The position numbers and the translations under genes are program-made. A model generated the notes under the pieces. The model did no database searches. It saw only the letters and a program-made list of their open reading frames with translations, and was not told the DNA's origin. Shown piece by piece: positions 27,585 to 35,621 of a stretch of 64,000 bases of DNA; within the stretch, counting starts at the first letter, position 1; every line of letters begins with the position of its first letter. The stretch is from Pyrinomonadaceae bacterium. GTDB taxonomy: Bacteria > Acidobacteriota > Blastocatellia > Pyrinomonadales > Pyrinomonadaceae. The DNA is taken from assembly GCA_021228405.1 (NCBI GenBank), contig JAJQRF010000006.1, positions 62,001 to 126,000 on the forward strand. The letters run 5' to 3'.

Positions 27585-28454
27585 TCAATATTTTTCTCCG
27601 GTTAACATCGTCCTGACAATTCTTTTCAATGAAGGCTGAATTCTGTAAAATATGTTCAAAATTTGAATTTTAAGACGGCTTCCATCATTAAACTCACCAT
27701 CCAATTCTACCGTTGCCTGAATCATATTCGGAGGAATCCTTTTTTTTAATTGTTCAAAAAACAATTGCCTGTCATTCAAACAAGTGTGCAAGGGTCTAAG
27801 TGGAACAGGCTGTTTCCATTCCCTTTCAACCGTTTTAATTATCCACCTCGGAATGTCCCTCAATTTATCATTAAAAGGCAATCTATCGACGTTTAATCCG
27901 AAATATTTATATACCAGTGCAATCGTTACAATTATCCAGTTTCGCCGTTTTGAATCAACCACATTCAGGCATTTATCCCAATCGAAGTCTTCAGCGTTTT
28001 TTTCGATCAGGTAAAATATATCTCTTAACTTTTCTTTATAAATCCCGCCGTCAAACAGCCAGTGCACACATAAAACTCGCAAGTGATCTTCAGGGCATAA
28101 AACCCTGATATTATAACCGTCGATATTTGCAACGACGGAATTCTCGAAAACTCGCTCCCACGGCAAAGAATCAAGTTTTCTAAACCCTTCGTGCAAATCG
28201 ACCGTTAGCTTTAAATCTCTGGCAAGGTTTGTTGCCTTTTCAAAATCCTTCGGCGGAACAGCCAAATCTATATCGCTGAATACCCTTTCATATTGAGCCG
28301 GATAATATAACCCGGCTGCCCAACCCTTTAACAGGATCGGTTCAATATCGTTCTCTCTAAAAATCTCAAACAATTCGACGATCTGCTTTTCCAAAACCTT
28401 AAATTTAAGCAGTTTCCAGCGTGTTTCATTATTGTTTTCGGAAATATTGTCCAC
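27585..28454 (-). CDS. Nucleotidyltransferase family protein (NTP_transf_5-like)
   Basis: A 289-residue nucleotidyltransferase-fold protein. LLKGWAAGLYYP followed by RVFSDIDLAVPP supplies the GW/S...DxD metal-binding pattern of the Pol-beta-like fold, and CVHWLFDGGIYKEKLRDIFYL is typical of the NTP_transf_5 group. Relatives occur with PqqD and HprK-like kinases in peptide-modification and exopolysaccharide loci, where they may nucleotidylate a peptide or sugar. It lies downstream of the PqqD-Cys gene, separated by a terminator-like hairpin. Target unknown. Confidence 0.75.
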   Translation of the reverse strand: MDNISENNNETRWKLLKFKVLEKQIVELFEIFRENDIEPILLKGWAAGLYYPAQYERVFSDIDLAVPPKDFEKATNLARDLKLTVDLHEGFRKLDSLPWERVFENSVVANIDGYNIRVLCPEDHLRVLCVHWLFDGGIYKEKLRDIFYLIEKNAEDFDWDKCLNVVDSKRRNWIIVTIALVYKYFGLNVDRLPFNDKLRDIPRWIIKTVEREWKQPVPLRPLHTCLNDRQLFFEQLKKRIPPNMIQATVELDGEFNDGSRLKIQILNIFYRIQPSLKRIVRTMLTGEKY

Positions 28455-28459
28455 AAAAT

Positions 28460-28490
28460 AAAAAAGCCGAGTTCAAACCCGGCTTTAGCG
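28460..28490 (-). terminator. Terminator between PqqD-Cys and nucleotidyltransferase genes
   Basis: On the minus strand AAAGCCGG, an inner GTT/AAC pairing and CGGCTTT followed by a T6 run. It lies right after the PqqD-Cys stop and just before the nucleotidyltransferase start, so it may limit readthrough and raise the level of the upstream product. Confidence 0.75.
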
Positions 28491-28507
28491 TAAAAAATTA
28501 AATCCGA

Positions 28508-29011
28508 TTAGTCACCACTGCAAGCACCTGCCGCGCAAACGCCTGTCGGACCGCCCGGTCCATTCTCGTCGCAGGGAGTACCATCCGGGCAACCTAAGCA
28601 ACTCGCAACGATACCGGAGCAGGATACTGCCAAAGCCGCAGTCGGAGCGGTTAATGAAGCTATCAATGGAAGCGCGATCACGCTTGCCAAACCGATTTTT
28701 TTCAAAACCGCACGTCTGCTTTGACCTGCAAATTTCGTTTCAACTTCATTTTCGAGCAAATTCCGCTCATTAAGCTGATCAATCGCAAGCCATATCAAAT
28801 CGTCCGTAACCTTACCGCCAGACATTTTCTCAAAATTGGCGGCAATGTCGGTAACTGAATTCAAACCGTCACAGTTTTTCCAAACGAATGCTGCTGTTTG
28901 GTTTAAACAGTGAGCCTTATTTGAATCTAAATCATAAACCAAAACTTCGTCCGGCATTTCCTGAACGACCAATCTTTCTCTCCGAGCGATTGGATTTTGC
29001 GAGTTATACAT
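28508..29011 (-). CDS. PqqD domain fused to twin-arginine-like segment and Cys-rich tail
   Basis: A 167-residue three-part protein. Residues 1-90 are PqqD-like (EVLVYDLDSNKAHCLN, AAFVWKNCDG, DQLNERNLLE), a fold that binds leader peptides of modified peptides. Residues 97-128 read as a Tat-type signal (SRRAVLKK, a hydrophobic core, and TAALA before a possible cleavage). Residues 129-167 are Gly/Pro-rich with six cysteines (131, 138, 141, 147, 159, 164). The ATG at 29011 has GGAGGAG just upstream. A signal after a cytoplasmic domain is odd. I infer a peptide precursor carrying its own recognition domain; no experimental function is known to me. Confidence 0.8.
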   Translation of the reverse strand: MYNSQNPIARRERLVVQEMPDEVLVYDLDSNKAHCLNQTAAFVWKNCDGLNSVTDIAANFEKMSGGKVTDDLIWLAIDQLNERNLLENEVETKFAGQSRRAVLKKIGLASVIALPLIASLTAPTAALAVSCSGIVASCLGCPDGTPCDENGPGGPTGVCAAGACSGD

Positions 29012-29057
29012 ATATTCTCCTCCGAAAAATTTTAACTTCAATTCAATGAAAATAACA

Positions 29058-29897
29058 CTAAAAAGCTTGTGTTTCAAAAAAATTTAATATAATTTCAGCA
29101 AAAATTCCTGCTTCACCTCTTTGGGTCTTTGAGATTATGGCACGATTTACCAATTTATTCAAGACATTTAACGAAAATTCGGGGTTATTTCTTATCGGGA
29201 TCGTATGCGGCAAAAGTTCCATAATTCCTTCTCCCATAGTTAATTGAATCGGTTTCCAAACAGCTTCAGCGTTATATTCCGTCAATAGCACCATCCCGAC
29301 CGGCAGTTCTTTTTTAGAAGCCTTTCCGCCGATGGTTTCGACCGCCATATCGATTTGTCTAAAATCATCAACTACCCCTCGTAAAGATAACATTTTCGGG
29401 AATGGATGCACAAACCCTTTTTTATCCAAAACTGCATATTCATCCGAGAAATATAATGCGCCCTTCTCAACCAACGCCGATACGAGCGTCGATTTGCCCT
29501 GAAAACTCTTTCCGGGAATGATGATCGCTTTCCCCTTCCAGGCAACCACTCCCGCGTGCAGAAATACTCTCTCGACCGCATATTCCGCGATAGTTACTCT
29601 AATCTTCGTGTCAAGATGTGCAAGTATCAGTTCGAGTGTTTCCGAACTGTGAAAAGGCTTCCCGTTTTTAATTATTGAAAAATAATCGTTATCGTCTAAC
29701 TTCAATTGAAAAAGATATTCTACATCCTCTTTATAAATCTTACGGTAACTGTGCTTCAAAGATAATTTCAATTTATAAATAAAGTCGGAAATTTCCTTCG
29801 ATATTTCAATATATTCTATTATTTCAAGTCCGATTTTTACACCGAACGACTCGAAATATATCTTTCTGCTCAATAAATTATTTCTCTTTTCAGCCAT
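29058..29897 (-). CDS. HprK-like P-loop kinase
   Basis: A 279-residue protein with an HPr-kinase-type P-loop: FLHAGVVAWKGKAIII leads to PGKSFQGKSTL (Walker A), then GALYFSDEYAVLD for the catalytic acidic residues. The N-terminal 110 residues are family-specific. Unlike true HprK it lacks the regulatory N-domain. Related kinases sit with PqqD proteins: some phosphorylate lasso peptides, others form the so-called HPr-rel-A set beside polysaccharide loci. Here it is upstream of the PqqD-Cys gene by 46 bases, which is its likely substrate or partner. Confidence 0.8.
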   Translation of the reverse strand: MAEKRNNLLSRKIYFESFGVKIGLEIIEYIEISKEISDFIYKLKLSLKHSYRKIYKEDVEYLFQLKLDDNDYFSIIKNGKPFHSSETLELILAHLDTKIRVTIAEYAVERVFLHAGVVAWKGKAIIIPGKSFQGKSTLVSALVEKGALYFSDEYAVLDKKGFVHPFPKMLSLRGVVDDFRQIDMAVETIGGKASKKELPVGMVLLTEYNAEAVWKPIQLTMGEGIMELLPHTIPIRNNPEFSLNVLNKLVNRAIISKTQRGEAGIFAEIILNFFETQAF

Positions 29898-29931
29898 TAG
29901 GTATTCAGGCAGTTACAAAAGTCCCTGATCT

Positions 29932-30975
29932 TTATTTGCCTGCTCCTTTGGATTCTAAAACTTTATTCATATTCATCACGAACAGATAGATCGCAACGGA
30001 TTGCAGAGAGAGCGAGATCAGGATATAAACCGCATCGAATTTTTCAAACAGAACGAGCAGATATACGACGAGCAAATTAAGTAAAGCGAAAATACCATAC
30101 AAAGTCGCGACAAAACGGTGTGAAAATCGCTGTATTATCAATTGCTGGTAAAAATGTTCCCGGTGAGCCACCCAGACCTTCTGTTTTTTTATCAGCCTTT
30201 TCGTAAACGTAAACACCGTGTCGAAATAGAAAAGCCAGACCAAGGACACGGCGATGAAAGGTAAAGCCGCTTTTATACCCGGATTCGCGTTATTTTGCAA
30301 AAAAGGTGCGGCGGCAAAGCAAAATCCCAAAAAAGCACTCCCGACATCCCCCATAAATATTTTGGCGGGTTGCCAGTTGTGAACCAAAAACCCCAGACAA
30401 GCCGCAGAAACGATCAAAAAAAATGTCGAGGTATTCGCCATTCCAAGCAAATTACCGACAAAATACCAGCCGATTCCGGCAATCGTCGCCTGAATCCCTG
30501 CAATCCCGTCGATCCCGTCCATAAAATTGTAAGCGTTCGTCATCCAGACTATCCACAAGAAAGTCAGCACTCCCCCGAAAAAATTACCGCTTATCGCTCC
30601 AATGTAGGGGATTTCGATATTCTGGAAATACCCGACATTAAGCACGATCAGAAGTGCCGAAATCGAATGAACGATAAATCTCCAGACGAAGGATATTGTA
30701 AACAGATCATCGAGCCAGCTTATCGAGGAGATCAGCAAACTTGCGATAAAAAACCATCTATTGAATTCAACCATCTCAAGTAAGCTAAGGATAGTATATC
30801 CGCTTAAAACGGTTAGAACGATGATTACCCCGCCGCCGCGCGGTGTCGGGATTCGATGCGAACTTCGCTCGTTCGGAATATCGAAAATCTCTCGCTGAAG
30901 ACTCCAACGGCGAAAGATTTCAACTCCGATCAACGAAGTAATAAATACAACTATAAAAATAATTAATCCGATCAC
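29932..30975 (-). CDS. WecA/WbpL-like polyprenyl-phosphate sugar-1-phosphate transferase
   Basis: A 347-residue multi-spanning MraY-superfamily enzyme with about ten hydrophobic segments. IPNERSSHRIPTPRGGG, WLDDLFTIS, NAYNFMDGIDGIAG and GDVGSAFLGF are the conserved metal- and nucleotide-binding loops. It loads the first sugar phosphate onto undecaprenyl phosphate and so starts the repeat unit. Start GTG at 30975 overlaps the stop of the upstream reductase (GTGA), as in wbpV-wbpL pairs. That pairing suggests a 6-deoxy-amino sugar as initiating residue, but this is inference. Confidence 0.88.
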   Translation of the reverse strand: MIGLIIFIVVFITSLIGVEIFRRWSLQREIFDIPNERSSHRIPTPRGGGVIIVLTVLSGYTILSLLEMVEFNRWFFIASLLISSISWLDDLFTISFVWRFIVHSISALLIVLNVGYFQNIEIPYIGAISGNFFGGVLTFLWIVWMTNAYNFMDGIDGIAGIQATIAGIGWYFVGNLLGMANTSTFFLIVSAACLGFLVHNWQPAKIFMGDVGSAFLGFCFAAAPFLQNNANPGIKAALPFIAVSLVWLFYFDTVFTFTKRLIKKQKVWVAHREHFYQQLIIQRFSHRFVATLYGIFALLNLLVVYLLVLFEKFDAVYILISLSLQSVAIYLFVMNMNKVLESKGAGK

Positions 30976-31961
30976 TTCTGTCTAAGATACGCTTCGGTTT
31001 CCAGCCTGATTGCCTCTCTGATCGAAACTTGAGGTTCAAAGCCATATTGCTCTTTTATAAGATTCGCCGAAAATAAATCGTCGGAAACCCATTTGCGGAA
31101 CGTTTCCTCCAATTTCAGAATTTTTCCGATCCTGAGGGTTTTCCGGTTCAAATTAAATAATAATCGAGGAATCGCTTCAGGAAAAGAAATATGACTGTCT
31201 TTTTTATTCAAAGAGTTTGAAATTTCACTGACAATTTCTTTCATCGTAAACGGTTCGGCGGACAGATTATATATTTCAAAATTTCGATCACTCTTGTGCA
31301 AGATTTCCAGACACGCTTGTGCTACGTCTTTTTTATATATCAAACTTTTATAATTTAGTCCTTGTCCGAACCAGAAGAAATACCCGCGGTCGATCAATTT
31401 TATGAGTCTGGAAACATTTCCACGGTCGCCTTCCCCGATAATTGTCGAAGGTCTCAAAATACTCAGACTCATTCCGTGTTTCCGACAAATCTCTCGACAG
31501 ATCAACTCACTTTCCAACTTACTTTCCGCATAGAAATCTTTCGGATGACATTCTGAATCCTCCGTAACCATATTTGCAATGCCGGAGTTTTGATTGCCGT
31601 AAACGGAAACCGAGCTTATCAGGATAAATCTTTTACAGCCGAGTTTAACCGCCAGTTCACAAATATTTTTCGTTCCGGTTACATTTACCCGCCGAAAGCT
31701 TTCTTTGCCCGTCCGCCCGAACTGATGAGCTAATCCGGCACAATGGATAATCACATCGACTTTTTCATCAAGATCGATTTTTTTGATCTGATCTTTATCG
31801 CTGACATCTGCCTGATATATTTTTACCTTTTGATTGTCCGTAACAGACTTTTCCGGCTTTTTTTTATTGTAAACACAAATAACTTCGAGGTCTTGCTCCA
31901 AAACCGATCCGACGATCTCTTTTCCCAAAAATCCCGAAGCCCCTGTTACCAAAATTTTCAT
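30972..31961 (-). CDS. NAD-dependent epimerase/dehydratase, WbpV-like
   Basis: A 329-residue extended SDR. The Rossmann GASGFLGKE is at residue 8 and the catalytic YAESK at about 145, with SSVSVYG carrying the active-site Ser. It resembles reductases that convert UDP-4-keto-6-deoxy-GlcNAc to UDP-QuiNAc and that sit next to WbpL-type transferases, as here. An epimerase role is also possible. ATG at 31961 gives the canonical Rossmann start; an upstream TTG is disregarded. Its TGA overlaps the next start by four bases. Confidence 0.8.
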   Translation of the reverse strand: MKILVTGASGFLGKEIVGSVLEQDLEVICVYNKKKPEKSVTDNQKVKIYQADVSDKDQIKKIDLDEKVDVIIHCAGLAHQFGRTGKESFRRVNVTGTKNICELAVKLGCKRFILISSVSVYGNQNSGIANMVTEDSECHPKDFYAESKLESELICREICRKHGMSLSILRPSTIIGEGDRGNVSRLIKLIDRGYFFWFGQGLNYKSLIYKKDVAQACLEILHKSDRNFEIYNLSAEPFTMKEIVSEISNSLNKKDSHISFPEAIPRLLFNLNRKTLRIGKILKLEETFRKWVSDDLFSANLIKEQYGFEPQVSIREAIRLETEAYLRQK

Positions 31962-32051
31962 CTGTGATAAATATCTATCCAAGGAAATCTAAGCCATCGT
32001 GCATAAAATCATATAAACATTTGATAATTTCCAGACAGGCTCGCCAATACG

Positions 32052-32063
32052 TTATCAGACGCG
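32052..32063 (-). repeat. CGCGTCTGATAA word, copy 6 (minus)
   Basis: Exact 12-mer on the minus strand, directly abutting the stop codon of the glycosyltransferase gene at 32064. Confidence 0.6.
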
Positions 32064-33290
32064 TTAAAGTAATGCTTTTTTATATCTTTTGATCGCTTGC
32101 GGCAAAGAATATTCCGCAAGCGCAGTGATTCTGGCATTATTTCCCATCAATTTAAGTAAATCTTTCTTTTCAGAAATTTCCAAAATACATTCTCTCAAAA
32201 CAATCGGCTCGTGCGGCGGAACAACCCATCCCAAATTATCTTCTAAGACGACTTTAGATATTTCCGAATCCTTTTCCGACAATGCCAGAATAGGTTTTCC
32301 GGCTGCCAGAATATTATAAGTCCGGCTGGGCATTGAAACTCCCCACATTTTCGGAACCAGCGACACAAAAGCAACATCACAGGCATTTAGAAAAATGTTC
32401 TGTTCGCTTCGCGGTTTAGGATCGAGAACTGTCACATTTATTAATTTTTTCTCTCCGATCTCTTTTTCAAGCCATTTTCTTTTAACGCCCGTTCCTAAAA
32501 ATATAAAATGTATCTCTTTATTTTCAACCAGGCTTTCGGCACATTGCACAATACTTTCCATATCGTTGGGATGCCCCATATTTCCGGCGTATAAAAAGAC
32601 CAGTTTATCCAGCAGTCTTAATTCGGAAAGGAGTTCGTTTTGCTCTCTTTCGCGTGGTTCAACGGTTTCGAGTTCTGCCCAGTTAGGAATGATTTCTATC
32701 GGAATATCCAGACCTTCGGTTTTCTTTTCGACCAGTATTTTCATATCACGACCGACCACAATGATCTTTGCCGCATATTTATAAAGCCAGCGATTGCAGA
32801 AGTTTAAGAACCTTACGAAAATCGAATCTTCCTTTGCTTTTTTGACCGCGACGAGAATTTCAGGATAATTGTCGTGAATCAGCAAGATATACTGCGAACC
32901 TTTTAATAGCGAAGCCAGCGCGGTGATAAACGGAAGTGACGGCGGAGTTGTGACGACCAGAACCTGTTCGCCTTTTTTAAATTTACGTAAAGCCTTCCAG
33001 AATATGGAAAAACTTAACGTGAGCATATTGATTAGACGAAAAAATATTACATTCTTATCGAGCGTCGTGCCGAAGGCTCGGAAGATTTCGACGTTTTTGT
33101 GAACTTCGTGTTTAGGAGCGCGTGTGCCTCTCGCCGAGTAATTCGGCTGTCCGCAAAGAACCTTGACCTCAAATTCATCCGCCAACCCCTCGGCGGTTCG
33201 GGTCAGATAATACCCTGTCGAGGTTTCCTCCGGGTAATATAATTCGGTCACGACCCAGAGCGTCTTTTTTTTCCCGGAGCTGTCTTTCAC
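32064..33290 (-). CDS. Glycosyltransferase family 4, WcaI/WbuB-like
   Basis: A 408-residue GT-B glycosyltransferase. WVVTELYYPEETSTGYYL at the N-terminus is the WcaI/WbuB pattern, LYAGNMGHPNDM marks the nucleotide-sugar domain, and the C-terminal SMPSRTYNILAAGKPILAL replaces the usual E-x7-E. WbuB relatives transfer N-acetyl-L-fucosamine, which would match the UDP-L-amino sugar genes nearby. Start GTG at 33290 overlaps the preceding stop (GTGA). Confidence 0.85.
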   Translation of the reverse strand: MKDSSGKKKTLWVVTELYYPEETSTGYYLTRTAEGLADEFEVKVLCGQPNYSARGTRAPKHEVHKNVEIFRAFGTTLDKNVIFFRLINMLTLSFSIFWKALRKFKKGEQVLVVTTPPSLPFITALASLLKGSQYILLIHDNYPEILVAVKKAKEDSIFVRFLNFCNRWLYKYAAKIIVVGRDMKILVEKKTEGLDIPIEIIPNWAELETVEPREREQNELLSELRLLDKLVFLYAGNMGHPNDMESIVQCAESLVENKEIHFIFLGTGVKRKWLEKEIGEKKLINVTVLDPKPRSEQNIFLNACDVAFVSLVPKMWGVSMPSRTYNILAAGKPILALSEKDSEISKVVLEDNLGWVVPPHEPIVLRECILEISEKKDLLKLMGNNARITALAEYSLPQAIKRYKKALL

Positions 33291-34486
33291 TGTTTCCCGT
33301 TCGCACTCTGCACTTTACCGTTCAGTGCCCTCTCCAAAACCCTTGCCGTGTCTTCGTCGAATTTCGGATTATCGAGCCACTTGATCGAATATTCACGTGC
33401 CGAATCAGACATTTCGAGAAATTCTTTCTCATCCATCTCGATACATTTATTGATTCGCTCGATCCATCCGTCTTCGTCTTCCAGCGGAATCCGCCAACCG
33501 CAATTGTTTTCTTCAACATCGTCCCAAACCGTTCGGTCGCTTGAAATAATCGGACATCCGGCAGCCAGCCCTTCGATAAATACGTATCCGAAATTCTCGT
33601 TCAAGGTCGGAAGCACGAAAAAATGGCTTTCCGCTACTTTTTTCAAAGCATCGATCTGATGCGGAAACGCTCCCGTAGCATTGACCGTAACGTTTTCAGG
33701 CAATCTTTTGATAATGTCCTGGCATTTTTGCCAGTAATCCTGATCTTCAAGCGGACCGACCAAATCGAAATGCACATTTCCCTTTTTAATATCGACCAGT
33801 CTTTCGAGAAAATAATGTATGTTCTTCTTCGGAACGAGGCGCGAAATAAAAACGAACCGCACCGATCCTTTTTCCTTTTTGGCTTTCCAGTCGATGGAAT
33901 ACTCGGGAAGTATCTTCTTCGGCACCAGATCAGCGGCGACAAATACTTCGGAATCTTTGCCCATTACTTCTTTGATCTCTTCCATCTCGGATTCAAAGGA
34001 TGCTTTCCAAATAACGTCCTTGTAGAGATTCACCGTCTTTGCATAACCGAAGAAAAGCTTTTTCTTCAATGGCTTCACCGATAATGCGCCTTTCGACATT
34101 TCACCGCACGGTGCGAGCACGACCGGAATATCGGGAATAAGTTTTTTACGTCTTGCCGAGAGAAGCTTTATCACCGGCATACTGATCGAACTGTTCAGAA
34201 AAAACGCGTCCGGTTTTACTTCGTCAACCAATTTGGCGAAATATTTCTGGGTATGAGTTTTCTTTGAAATATAATAAACCTTTGCATTTCCGACCTGATT
34301 CCAATCATCGGTTTTAACCGTCGTGTAAGGCTGTGTGTCGCTTTTGCTGTCATAGTTTCTGGTTACGATGAAGAAATCGTATTTATGACAAAACCTGTCA
34401 ACCAGATTTACGACCGTCCACATCCCGCCGCCGCTCTTAAAGCTCGGGAGATAGAAATCGCAAAAAATCATTATTCTTTTTTTCAT
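33287..34486 (-). CDS. Glycosyltransferase family 4
   Basis: A 399-residue GT-B enzyme. The N-terminal MKKRIMIFCDFYLPSFKSGGG binds acceptor, RFVFISRLVPKKN begins the donor domain, and ENFGYVFIEGLAAGCPII holds the E-x7-E motif that contacts the nucleotide sugar. Acts on the cytoplasmic face of the membrane on a lipid-linked repeat unit. Donor sugar unknown. It is coupled to the downstream WbuB-like gene by a GTGA overlap. Confidence 0.88.
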   Translation of the reverse strand: MKKRIMIFCDFYLPSFKSGGGMWTVVNLVDRFCHKYDFFIVTRNYDSKSDTQPYTTVKTDDWNQVGNAKVYYISKKTHTQKYFAKLVDEVKPDAFFLNSSISMPVIKLLSARRKKLIPDIPVVLAPCGEMSKGALSVKPLKKKLFFGYAKTVNLYKDVIWKASFESEMEEIKEVMGKDSEVFVAADLVPKKILPEYSIDWKAKKEKGSVRFVFISRLVPKKNIHYFLERLVDIKKGNVHFDLVGPLEDQDYWQKCQDIIKRLPENVTVNATGAFPHQIDALKKVAESHFFVLPTLNENFGYVFIEGLAAGCPIISSDRTVWDDVEENNCGWRIPLEDEDGWIERINKCIEMDEKEFLEMSDSAREYSIKWLDNPKFDEDTARVLERALNGKVQSANGKQ

Positions 34487-34506
34487 ATTCGTTGTTTCAA
34501 AAGTGT

Positions 34507-35607
34507 TTAGGAGATGTGTCTGCGCAAACTGTTATATCCGAGAATTATTTTGCTGACGGTTTGGGCGACGTTCTCGGTCAGATATTCCTTCGGGGCGATC
34601 CAATTTGCAGGCTGTGCAAGGGCAAGTTCGACCGCCCTGACAATCGAATCCGTTTCGGCTCCGCTCAGGATATTACTTCCGCATTCCAACGTTTCGGGTC
34701 TTTCCGTAACATCGCGCAAAGTAACGTTCGGAATGCCGAAAATCGCACATTCTTCCTGCACCGTCCCGCTATCGGTCATTACTGCCAATGAATTTTTCTC
34801 CAGTTTCACGAAATCGAAAAATCCGAGCGGTTTCATTAATTTAATTTTATCGGAAGCGACTTTGATGTTAAATTTTTGGAGTTTTTCAGCCGTTCGCGGG
34901 TGGACGCTCACAAGAATCTTTTTATCGAATTTTTCGGCGATTTTACCGAACGCCGCAAAGATTTTTTCGAGCCGCTCCAAAATATCGACATTTTCGGCGC
35001 GGTGAAGCGTTACTAGAAAATAATCGAAAGGTTTCACCTCAAACTTATCAAGCGCATCGCTTTCTTCGATCTTCGGGGCGAAACTGTCAAGAACTTCCCT
35101 GATCGGATTTCCGGTCACGTAAATTCGTTCTCTTTCGATGCCTTCGCTGACCAGATTTTCCTTGCTCCGCTCGGTATAAGGCATTAGGATCGCGCTCGAA
35201 TGATCGATAATGCGGCGATTAACTTCTTCGGGCACGCGATTATCAAAACAACGGTTTCCCGCTTCCATATGAAAAACGGGAATTCCCTTGCGCGCCGCGA
35301 TTATCGCGGAGATCGCACTGTTCGTGTCGCCTAAAATCAAAACCTTATCAGGCTTGAATTGTTCCAGAACCTCGTCCGTCTTTGCCAGAATTTGTCCGAG
35401 CTGTTCGCCGACGGTGTTTGATTTTATTCCGAAATGCACGTCAGGCGTGCGAACTTCCAAATCTCTGATAAAAATATCGCTCAAACTTTCGTGATAATTC
35501 TGCCCGGTATGAACCGTTATATGTTCACAATGCTGGTCTAAGATTTTCATAACCAGACTCAATCTGATTATCTCGGGTCGCGTCCCGAAAATCGTCATTA
35601 TTTTCAT
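34507..35607 (-). CDS. UDP-GlcNAc 2-epimerase family (WecB/CapG-like)
   Basis: A 366-residue non-hydrolysing 2-epimerase. FGTRPEIIRLS is the N-terminal signature, HMEAGNRCFDNRVPEEVNRR the active-site stretch, and MTDSGTVQEECAIFGIP the UDP-binding loop. In this neighbourhood, after a CapE-like dehydratase and an RmlD-like reductase, it more likely epimerises a UDP-6-deoxy-L-amino sugar (as CapG/FnlC/WbvD do) than UDP-GlcNAc. It starts 14 bases downstream of the dehydratase gene. Confidence 0.88.
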   Translation of the reverse strand: MKIMTIFGTRPEIIRLSLVMKILDQHCEHITVHTGQNYHESLSDIFIRDLEVRTPDVHFGIKSNTVGEQLGQILAKTDEVLEQFKPDKVLILGDTNSAISAIIAARKGIPVFHMEAGNRCFDNRVPEEVNRRIIDHSSAILMPYTERSKENLVSEGIERERIYVTGNPIREVLDSFAPKIEESDALDKFEVKPFDYFLVTLHRAENVDILERLEKIFAAFGKIAEKFDKKILVSVHPRTAEKLQKFNIKVASDKIKLMKPLGFFDFVKLEKNSLAVMTDSGTVQEECAIFGIPNVTLRDVTERPETLECGSNILSGAETDSIVRAVELALAQPANWIAPKEYLTENVAQTVSKIILGYNSLRRHIS

Positions 35608-35621
35608 AAATAATTGTTAAT

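Noticed and set aside
27585-30975. Lasso peptide cluster
   Set aside because: Kinase, PqqD and nucleotidyltransferase fit, but no asparagine synthetase-like cyclase or transglutaminase-like protease is present.
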